From positions 1,503,611 to 1,567,610 of the forward strand of contig NZ_KI912267.1 in assembly GCF_000235425.2 (NCBI RefSeq): a stretch of DNA of 64,000 nt, read 5' to 3'. The notes under the pieces were generated by a model that did not search any database, was not told where the DNA came from, and saw nothing but the letters and a program-made list of their open reading frames with translations. Within the stretch, counting starts at the first letter, position 1. Each line of letters opens with the position of its first letter. Position numbers and translations under genes: made by a program. The DNA comes from Pseudofrankia saprophytica (GTDB lineage Bacteria; Actinomycetota; Actinomycetes; Frankiales; Frankiaceae). Below are positions 55,201 to 64,000 of this stretch, one piece after another.

Positions 55201-58200
55201 TCGTTGGCGGCGCAGCCCTGGCTCGCCGACCACACCATCCACGGCACCACCCTCTTCCCCGGCACCGGCCTGCTCGAACTCGCCCTCCACGCCGCCCTGC
55301 ACACCGGCACCAACACCGTCGACGAACTCACCCTCCACACCCCCCTCACCCTCACACCCACCGACACCCACCACCTCCAACTCACCCTCACACCCCCCGA
55401 CACCACCGGCCACCGCACCCTCACCATCCACACCCGCCCCACCACACCACCCCCGACCACCCCTGGACCCACCACGCCACCGGCACCATCCCCCCACCCC
55501 AAAACCACCAACCCACACCCAACCCCGACCCCGCCCCCACCCCCTGGCCACCACCCCACACCCACCCCATCGACCTCACCCACCACTACAACACCCTCAC
55601 CACCCACGGCCTCGACTACGGCCCCACCTTCCAAAACCTCACCGCCGCCTGGCACGACGACACCACCCTCTACGCCACCCTCACCCTCCCCGACACCCTC
55701 CCCGACACCCACCGCTACACCATCCACCCCGCCTCCTCGACGCCGCCCTCCACACCCTCACCCTCACCACCCCCACCCACACCCCCAACCCCAACCCCAC
55801 CACCCCCAACCTCCCCTTCACCTTCACCACCACCCAAACCCACACCACCGCCACCCCCACCGCCCACGCCACCATCACCCCCACCACCCCCACCACCGCC
55901 ACCATCCACCTCACCGACCCCACCGGAACCCCCCTCACCACCATCCACACCCTCACCACCCGCCCCGCCACCAAAAACCACATCGACACCGCCGCGGCGG
56001 CCGGCTCGGCCGATTCCCTGTACACCCTGAGCTGGGTACCGGTATCCGCGACCGGCACGGAGGCGGTACCCGTCTACGCCGACATCGCCGACGTGCTGGC
56101 GGACTCCGCCCGCGCCGCCTCGGTCGCAGTGCCGTTCGCCGCCGCACCCGGCCTGCCCACGCCGGAGTCAGTGCACGAGCTCACCCATCGGGCCCTCGCC
56201 GCCGCCCAGCGGTGGCTGGCCGACGAGGGCACCGCCGACACCCAGCTCGTCGCCGTCACCCACCGCGCGGTCGCCGCCGATCCCGCGGAGGATGTGCGGG
56301 ACCTGGCCGGTGCCGCGGTGTGGGGCCTGCTGCGGTCGGCCCAGACCGAGAACCCGGATCGCATCACCCTGGTTGACCTCGACGAGGCCACCGCCGCCGA
56401 CCCCGAGCGCCGGGCCACCGCCCTCGCCGCCGCCGTCGCCGCTGGCGAACCCCAGGTCGCCGTCCGTGACGGCCGACTGCTGGCGCCCCGACTGCGCCGC
56501 GCCGCGGCGGGCGCGGCGACACCCGCGGTTTGGGACCCCGAAGGCACCGTTCTGCTCTCCGGCGCCACCGGCGCCCTGGGTTCCCTCGTCGCCCGCCACC
56601 TGGTCACCGAACGCGGGGTCCGTCGCCTGCTGCTGGTCAGCCGCCGCGGCCCACACGCCCCCGGCGCCGCCGAGCTCACCGCCGAGCTCACCGCCGCCGG
56701 CGCCCACGTCGACGTCGCCGCCTGCGACACCGCCGACCGCGCGGACGTGGAGCGAATGCTGGCCGCCGTCCCGGCCATGCACCCCCTGCAGGCCGTCGTG
56801 CACGCGGCGGGAGTCGTGGATGACGGGGTCATCGGCATGCTGACGCCGGAACGGGTGTCCGCGGTGCTGCGGCCCAAGGTCGACGCCGCCTGGCACCTGC
56901 ACCAGGCCACCGCCCACCTCGACCTCAAGGCCTTCGTCCTCTTCTCGTCCATCGCCGGCACCTACGGCACGGCGGGGCAGGCGAGCTACGCGGCCGGCAA
57001 CGCGTTCCTCGACGCCCTCGCCACCCACCGCCACGCACACGCCCTACCCGCCACCTCCCTCGCCTGGGGCCCCTGGGCCGACACCGGCATGGCCGCCCAA
57101 CTCACCACCACCAACCAAACCCGCCTCACCAACACCGGCATGACCCCCCTCCCCCCACACCAAGGCCTCACCCTCTTCGACACCGCCCTCACCCTCGAGG
57201 ACGCGGTGGTCGCGCCGGTGTCGCTCGACACGGGAACGCTGCGCGGGCTCGGTGACGAGCTCCCCCACCTCCTGCGGGCCCTGGTGCGCCCGCGGGCCCG
57301 CCGCGCCGCGACGACCGGCGCCGCGCCCGCGACCCTGGCCCGGGGCCTGGCCGGCCGGCCGGCTGACGAGCGGCGCGCGCTGCTGCTGGACCTCGTCCGG
57401 ACGCAGATCGCCGCGGCCCTTGGTCTCGACGGTCCGCGCAGCGTGGACGCGCGCAGCAGCCTGAAGGACCTGGGGCTGGACTCGCTGACCGCCGTCGAGC
57501 TGCGCAACCGGCTCGGCAAGGCCACCGGCCTGCGGCTACCCGCGACGCTGGTCTTCGACTACCCGTCGGCCACCGCGCTGGCGGACCACCTTCTTCAGGA
57601 GTTCGGGGCCGGGCAGGAACTCGGAGCCGGGCAGCCGCCCTCGCCGGCTCAGGCCGCGACCCGGCGACCCGCGGCCGACTCCGCCGGCGGCGCCGACGAA
57701 CCGATCGCCATCATCGGGATGGCCTGCCGCTATCCCGGCGGGGTGCGCTCGCCGGAGGACCTGTGGCAGCTCGTCATGGCTGGCGGCGACGCGATCACCC
57801 AGTTCCCGGCGGACCGGGGCTGGGACCTGACGAACCTGTACGACCCCGACCCGGACCGGCCCGGCACCTCGTATACCCGTGAGGGCGGGTTCCTCCACGA
57901 CGTGGCCGAGTTCGACGCGGAGTTCTTCGGGATCTCGCCACGCGAAGCACTGGCGATGGACCCACAGCAACGCCTGCTCCTCGAGACCTCCTGGGAAGCG
58001 CTCGAACGCGCCGGAATCGACCCGAAAGCACTACGCGGCACCGACACCGGCGTGTTCACCGGGATCATGTACCACGACTACGTCAGCCGGCTACCGGAGA
58101 TGCCCGGCGAGCTGGAGGGGTACCTGGGCACCGGCAACACCGGCAGCGTCGGCTCCGGCCGCATCTCGTACACCTTCGGCTTCGAGGGTCCGGCCGTGTC

Positions 58201-61200
58201 GGTGGACACCGCCTGCTCCTCGTCGCTGGTGGCACTGCACCTGGCGATGCGGGCGCTGCGGTCGGGCGAGTGCTCGCTGGCGCTGGCCGGCGGGGTGACC
58301 GTGCTGGCTTCGCCGTTCACCTTCGTCGAGTTCAGTCGACAGCGTGCGCTGTCGCCGACCGGCCGCTCGCGGTCGTTCTCGGCCGAGGCGGACGGCACCG
58401 GCTGGGCGGAGGGCGCGGGGATACTCCTGGTGGAACGGCTGGCCGACGCCCGACGCAACGGGCATCAGGTGCTCGCCGTGGTCCGCGGCTCGGCGGTCAA
58501 CCAGGACGGGGCGTCCAATGGTCTGACCGCGCCGAACGGCCCCTCCCAGCAGCGGGTGATCCGGGCCGCGCTGGCCGACGCCCGGCTCGCCCCCGCGGAT
58601 GTCGACGCGGTGGAGGCACACGGCACCGGCACCCCGCTCGGCGACCCGATCGAGGCCCAGGCGTTGCAGGCCACGTACGGGCGGGAGCGCGCGGGCGGAG
58701 ACCCGCTGTGGCTGGGTTCGGTGAAGTCGAACATCGGGCACACCCAGGCCGCCGCCGGCGCCGCGTCGGTGATCAAGATGGTGCAGGCGCTGCGGCGCGG
58801 GGCGCTGCCGCCGACGTTGCACGCGGGGAACCCGTCCCCACACGTGGACTGGGAGGCGGGCTCCGTGGAGCTGCTGACCGAGACGCGGGAGTGGCCGCGG
58901 ACCGGAAGGCCGCGCCGGGTGGGCGTCTCCTCGTTCGGGATCAGCGGCACCAATGCGCACGTGATCCTGGAGCAGGCCCCGGGCGAGCCGGACGACGCCG
59001 AAGCCTCGGTGCCCGCGCGGGAGCCGTCCGATGCGGATCCGGTCGCCGCGCCGCTGCCGCTGTCGGCCGCCGAGCCCGCGGCGCTGCGCGATCAGGCCCG
59101 ACGGCTGGCCACGCACCTCTCGCTCAACCCGGGGCTGCGGCGTGCCGATGTGGCGCACGCGCTGGCCACCACCCGCACGGCGCTGCCCCATCGGGCCGTC
59201 GTGCTCGGCGAAGGGCTGGACGTGTTGGCGCGGGGCGAGTCGGGGCCGAACGCGGTCACCGGAATCGCCCGGGAGCGGGGCAGGACCGTCTTCGTGTTCC
59301 CCGGGCAGGGTTCGCAGTGGCCCGGGATGGCGGTGGGACTACTCGATTCCACGCCGGAGTTCGCCGAGGCGCTGCGCGCGTGCGCGGCCGAGGTCGAACG
59401 CCATGTGCCCTGGCGAGTGGAGGACGTACTGCGGGGCGCACCCGGCGCTCCGTCACTCGACCGCATCGAGGTCCTGCAACCGGCGCTGTTCACGGTCAAC
59501 GTCGCCCTGGCGCGCCTCTGGCAGCACCACGGCATCCACCCCGACGCCGTCATCGGCCATTCCCAGGGTGAGATCGCCGCCGCCCACGTCGCCGGCGCCC
59601 TCACCCTGCCCGACGCCGCCCGCGTCGTCGTCGTCCGCTCCCAGCTGTTCGCCGACGAGCTGACCGGACACGGCGCCGTCGCCTCCATCCAGATGTCCGC
59701 GGACGACCTCGCCCCCCTGCTGGACACCTACCGCGGCCGGCTGTGGATCGCCGGCGTCAACTCCCCCACCGCCGTGACCGTCGCCGGGGATGACGACGCC
59801 CTGGACTCACTGATCGACACCCTCCTCGCCCGGGACGTCCGCGCCCGCGTCATCCCCTCCACCGTCGCCTCCCACAGCCCCAGGGTCGAGCCCCTGCGCC
59901 AGCGCATCCTCGACGCCCTCGACTTCGTCCGGCCCCGGCCCGCCACCATCCCCCACTACTCCACCGCCCTGCCCGACACCCTCCTGGCCGGAACCGAACT
60001 CACCGCCGACTACTGGTACGACAACTGCCGCAACCCCGTGAACTTCGCCCCCACCATCCACACCCTCCTCAACCAGGGCCACCACACCTACCTCGAGATC
60101 AGCACCCACCCCGTCCTCACCGCGGCCATCGAACAGACCGCCGAGGCCCACGGCGCCGACGTCCTCGCTCTGGGCACCCTGCGCCGCGGCGACGGCGGCC
60201 CCGAACGCCTCAACACCGCCCTCGCCGAAGCCTGGACCAACGGCCTGCCCGTGACGTGGCCGGCGCCCGCCCACCCGCGCCGGGTGGATCTGCCCACCTA
60301 TCCCTTCCAGCGCAAGCGGTATTGGGTGGAGGCGCCGGCGGCCACGGCGGCGACCGCGCAGGACGCGGCGGAATCCGGGTTCTGGGAGGCGGTCGAGAAC
60401 GACGACCTGACCACGCTGGCGGCAACGCTGGAGCTGGACGACGGTGCCGCGCTGAGCGCGGTGCTGCCCGCGCTGGCCACGTGGCGGCGGGGGCGGGTGG
60501 CGCGCTCGGCCGCCGATGCCTGGCGGTACAAGGTCGCCTGGCGGCCGGTGACCGAGCCGGCGTCGGTGCGCCTTGCCGGCACCTGGCTGCTGGTGGTACC
60601 GGAAGGCCACCCGGAGGCGGCCGAGCTGGCCGGCCGATCCGCCGGCCTGCTGGAGCGGCACGGCGCCCAGGTGGCGCGGCTCGACGTCGGGACCGCTCCC
60701 GGCCGGGCGGCGCTCGCCTCGGCGCTGGACGGATCCGCCGCCGAGGCGCCGGTCGGCGTGCTGTCCCTGCTGCCGTTGGACGAGACGCCGCTGCCGGGCC
60801 GGCCGGCCCTCGCCGCGGGCGTAGCGGGCACGCTGCTGCTGATCCAGGCGCTGGCCGACGCCCAGGTGTCGGCGCCGCTGTGGACCGTGACCCGGGGAGC
60901 GGTCGCCACCGACGACGCCGACCCGCCCGCCGCTCCCGTGCAGGCCCAGGTGTGGGCGCTGGGCAGGACCGCGGCGGTGGAGCACCCGGACCGGTGGGGC
61001 GGCCTGGTGGATCTTCCGGCCTCGCCCGACGAGCGCGCCCTCGCCCGACTGGCGGCCGTGCTGTCCGGCGCGGCCGACGAGGACCAACTCGCCGTCCGCG
61101 ACGCTGGGCTGCTCGCCCGCCGACTCGTGCGGTCCCCGCTGGCCACGGTGCCGGTACGCCGGTCCTGGGCGCCGGACGGGACGGTCCTGGTGACCGGTGG

Positions 61201-62518
61201 CACCGGCGGCATGGGCGCGCACACGGCGCGGCGGCTCGCCGCCATGGGCGCCCACCACCTGCTGCTGACCGCGGACACCGACCTGGACGCGGCCGAGCGG
61301 GTGGCGCTGGAGGCCGAGTTCGCCGCGGCCGGGACCCGGGTGACGGTCGCGGTCTGCGACGTCGCCGACCGCGGGGCGCTCGCCGCGTTGCTCGCCTCGG
61401 TGCCCGAGGACGCCCCGCTGACCAGCGTCATCCACGCCGCCGGCGACCTCGACGCCGCCGCGCTGGCAGACCTCGATCCGGCTGGGTTGGAGCGCTCGCT
61501 GCGCACCAGGACCCTCGGCGCCGCCCATCTCGACGAGTTGCTGGCCGACACCGCGTTGGAGGGCTTCGTGCTGTTCTCCTCGGTGGCCGGCGTGTGGGGC
61601 GGCGCCGCCCAGGGCGGGTACGCGGCGGCGAACGCGTACGTGGACGCGCTCGCCGCGCACCGGCGGGCCCGCGGCCTGCGGGCCACCTCCGTCGCCTGGG
61701 GGCCGTGGGCCGATCCCGGCACCGGTCTGGACGACGAGGAGGCCGAGGCCGAGCGCCGCGCGCAGCTGCGCCGCCGGGGCCTGACCCCGCTGCCCTCCGA
61801 GGCGGCGGTCAGTGCACTGGTCGACGCGCTGGCCCGGGACGAGACCGCGCTGGTGCTCGCCGACGTGGATTGGGGGCGGTTCGCCACCGCCTTCACGGCC
61901 GTGCGCAGCAGCCCGCTGCTCGGTGAGCTGCCGGAGGCGGTCCGGGCGGCGACCGAGTCCGGGCCGGACGGGTCCGCCGCGGCGCCGGGCGCCGGGCCGG
62001 ACCTGGTGCGGACGCTGACCGGGCTGTCCGCGGCCGACCAGGAGCGCATGCTGATCGACCTGGTGCGCACCGAGACGGCCGTAGTCCTCGGGCACAGCGA
62101 CGGCGAGGCGGTGGACGCCCACCGGGCCCTGAGGGATCTCGGATTCGACTCGCTGGCAGCCGTTACCTTGCGTAATCGACTGGGCGTGGCGACAGGCCTC
62201 AAGCTGCCGACCACCCTCGTGTTCAACCACCCGACGCCGGCGGCCGTCGGGGCCTTCCTGCGCACCGAGCTGCTTCCCGAGCAGCCCGCGATATCGCTGG
62301 ACGGCGAGCTCGACCGGTTGCAGGAGGTGCTGGCGGGCAGCCGCCTGGCCGACGACACGGCGGCGCGCGGTCTGGTCGCGGCCCGGCTGCGGCGGCTGCT
62401 GGAGTCGGTGACGGACGAGCCGGCCAACAGCGAGGCAAGCTCCCCGGTCGGGGACCGGCTCGAATCCGCCTCCGACGACGACATCTTCAGCTTCATCGAC
62501 AACGAACTGGGGCGGTGA
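52225..62518 (+). CDS. Modular type I polyketide synthase, two modules, with two frameshifts in DH
   Basis: ATG 52225 follows AAGGAAGG. The gene would encode about 3431 residues if two missing C bases were restored (C-run 55450-55454 and after 55733); as written it reads in three frames. An N-terminal coiled-coil docking helix (residues 10-40) comes first. Module 1: KS 52345-53622 with Cys213 in DTACSSSLV and the histidine motifs EGHGTGT and [12 protein letters not shown] from about 54000 with Ser697 (GHSVGE) and HAFH, so malonyl; DH 55130-55900 with [12 protein letters not shown] about 56530-57090; ACP DSL serine at 57482. Module 2: KS from 57698 with Cys at 58214; AT with GHSQGE and VASH (59864-59875); no DH or ER; KR with Tyr at 61619; ACP serine at 62150. 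It ends in a docking tail ([14 protein letters not shown]). Expected chemistry: module 1 gives a double bond from a B-type KR, module 2 a hydroxyl from an A-type KR. Confidence 0.93.
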
Positions 62519-62525
62519 GGACCAG

Positions 62526-64000
62526 ATGGCCACTGCGAGGTCGTCCGACGAGGACAGACTGCGCTCGTATCTCAAGCGCGTCGCGGTCGAGCTCGGCGAG
62601 GTCCGGCACCGTTCGAAGGCCGCCGAGGAGCGCGCGAGCGAGCCGATCGCGATCGTCGCGATGAGCTGCCGGATGCCCGCCGGGGTCCGCTCGCCCGAGG
62701 ACCTGTGGGAGCTGGTGGCGGCGGGGAAGGACGCGATCGGCGAGTTCCCCGACGATCGGGGCTGGGACCTGGCGGATCTCTACGACCCGGACCCCGACCG
62801 ACCCGGCACCTCGTACGTCCGCCTCGGCGGATTCATCCCGCGGGTCGGCGGCTTCGACGCGGCGTTCTTCGGCGTCTCCGACGCGGAGGCACTGGCCATG
62901 GACCCGCAGCAGCGGCTGCTGCTGGAGTGCACCTGGGAGGCGCTGGAGCGGGCCGGCGTCGACCCGACGGCGCTGCGCGGCAGCGCGACCGCGGTCTACG
63001 CCGGCTGCAGCGTGGACGACTACACGATGCTGCTCGCCGGTCCACCCGCGGACGTGGCGGCGCACCGGCTGACCGGCGGCGGCAACGCGCTCGCCGCCCG
63101 GATCTCCAGTGCCTTCGGGCTGACCGGTCCGGCCGTCACCGTCGACACGGCCTGCTCCTCCTCGCTGGTCGCGCTGCACCTGGCCGCGCAGGCGCTGCGC
63201 CGGGACGAGTGCTCGCTGGCGCTCGTCAGCGGCGTGTCGGTGATCTCCACGCCGCAGATCTTCGTGGACTTCAGCCGGCAGCGCGGCCTGGCGCCGGACG
63301 GCCGGGTCAAGGCGTTCGCCGAGGCGGCCGACGGGACGGCCTGGTGCGACGCGGTCGGCACGCTGGTGGTCGAGAGGCTGTCGGACGCCCAGCGCCTCGG
63401 TCACCAGGTGCTCGCGGTGGTGCGCGGCTCCGCGGTCAACCAGGACGGCGCGTCCAACGGCCTGACCGCCCCGAACGGACCGTCCCAGCGGCGGGTCATC
63501 CGCGCCGCGCTCAACAGCGGCCTACTCTCCCCCGCCGAGGTGGACGCCGTCGAGGCGCACGGCACCGGCACTCGCCTCGGCGACCCGATCGAGGCGGAGG
63601 CCCTGCTGCGGACGTACGGCCAGGGGCGGCCCGCGGACCGGCCGCTGTGGCTGGGCTCGGTGAAGTCCAACTTCGGCCACCCGGGCGCGGCGGCGGGCGT
63701 CATCGGCGCCATCAAGATGGTGCTGGCGATGCGGCACGGCCTGCTCCCGCCCACGTTGAACGTGGACCGCCCGACGCCGATGGTGGACTGGGCCACCGGC
63801 GAGGTGGAGCTGCTGACCGAGGCGCGGCCGTGGCCCGTCACGGGCCGCCCGCGGCGGGCGGGCGTCTCGGCGTTCGGGGTCAGCGGGACGAACGCGCACG
63901 TGATCCTCGAGGAGGCGCCGCGGGAGCCCGAGCCGGTGCCGGAGCCCTCGGGCGCGGGCGAGCGGACGCGGCCGGCCGTCGGCGCCGACGCGGGCGCCGG
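62526..64000 (+). CDS. Type I polyketide synthase, 5' part (N-terminal docking domain and KS), runs off the window
   Basis: ATG 62526 lies 7 bases after the previous PKS stop, with GTGAGG ahead; the frame stays open to the window end (491 codons seen). Residues 4-36 form an N-terminal coiled-coil docking helix ([19 protein letters not shown]), expected to pair with the C-terminal tail of the upstream PKS. The KS domain starts at [16 protein letters not shown] (near residue 39) and is complete in its key residues: Cys in DTACSSSLV, His in EAHGTGT and His in [10 protein letters not shown]. Sequence after the KS begins a linker toward the AT, which lies outside. KS domains here look functional. 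It acts in line after the two-module PKS. Confidence 0.93.
   Translation, partial: MATARSSDEDRLRSYLKRVAVELGEVRHRSKAAEERASEPIAIVAMSCRMPAGVRSPEDLWELVAAGKDAIGEFPDDRGWDLADLYDPDPDRPGTSYVRLGGFIPRVGGFDAAFFGVSDAEALAMDPQQRLLLECTWEALERAGVDPTALRGSATAVYAGCSVDDYTMLLAGPPADVAAHRLTGGGNALAARISSAFGLTGPAVTVDTACSSSLVALHLAAQALRRDECSLALVSGVSVISTPQIFVDFSRQRGLAPDGRVKAFAEAADGTAWCDAVGTLVVERLSDAQRLGHQVLAVVRGSAVNQDGASNGLTAPNGPSQRRVIRAALNSGLLSPAEVDAVEAHGTGTRLGDPIEAEALLRTYGQGRPADRPLWLGSVKSNFGHPGAAAGVIGAIKMVLAMRHGLLPPTLNVDRPTPMVDWATGEVELLTEARPWPVTGRPRRAGVSAFGVSGTNAHVILEEAPREPEPVPEPSGAGERTRPAVGADAGA

Noticed and set aside
52225..56376. Treating the first PKS part as a separate 1383-residue gene
   Set aside because: After 55454 this frame turns into proline/threonine/histidine nonsense, while DH sequence continues in another frame; it is the same gene with frameshifts.
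59807..62575. 922-codon minus-strand frame over PKS module 2
   Set aside because: It is antisense to AT, KR and ACP domains with intact catalytic residues.

Overview
The window is very GC-rich DNA with mostly G/C-ending codons, GTG starts, dense overlapping operons, a type VII secretion ATPase with WXG100-like proteins, a gas-vesicle cluster and modular type I polyketide synthase (PKS) genes. This points to a filamentous or soil actinobacterium. A Frankia-type or Streptomyces-type relative fits, but I cannot fix the genus. No transposase, integrase, CRISPR array or rRNA was recognised. One tRNA (Asn, GTT) is present.

Layout. 1-5920 (+): the end of one gene, a WXG100-like protein, a giant Rhs/YD-repeat polymorphic toxin and a small probable immunity gene. 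6257-16483 (-): an AbiEi/DUF559-type protein, an intergenic pair of palindromic repeats, an FHA-bearing EccC/EssC-type ATPase, a DUF4389 membrane protein and a double-RCK potassium channel. 16812-17804 (+): a lipoprotein. 17972-24311 (+): a gas-vesicle operon in the order gvpO, J, L, S, K, A, F, then a small GvpY/YtxH-like protein and an SRPBCC protein. An HD hydrolase follows. 25132-28796 (-): a SAM methyltransferase, a quinone oxidoreductase, a GNAT, an HxlR regulator and a YtxH-like protein. After the tRNA come a secreted metallophosphoesterase, an ABC exporter with a NarL-type two-component system (all -), and an OmpR-type two-component system (+).

37432-40596 holds three paralogous multi-span membrane proteins of unknown function (COG4705-like). 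Each contains four copies of one motif, Trp-x9-Gly-x4-Asp, spaced identically in all twelve copies. I consider this the least explained system in the window. A short relic of a sensor kinase sits just downstream.

41228-49384 carries a GDSL hydrolase, an aldo/keto reductase, an acyltransferase-3, a cytochrome P450, a TetR regulator and a drug-efflux MFS transporter. Several are plausible tailoring, regulatory or export genes for the neighbouring biosynthetic cluster. 50213-64000 (+) is the PKS locus: a FabH-like KASIII, a 3-hydroxyacyl-CoA dehydrogenase, a two-module PKS (KS-AT-DH-KR-ACP, then KS-AT-KR-ACP with docking domains at both ends) and the start of the next PKS, which runs off the window. 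The DH domain of the first PKS is broken by two single-C losses about 280 bases apart, so the gene reads in three successive frames. The second AT has VASH instead of YASH. With the C4-forming enzymes next door, this suggests an ethylmalonyl-type extender.
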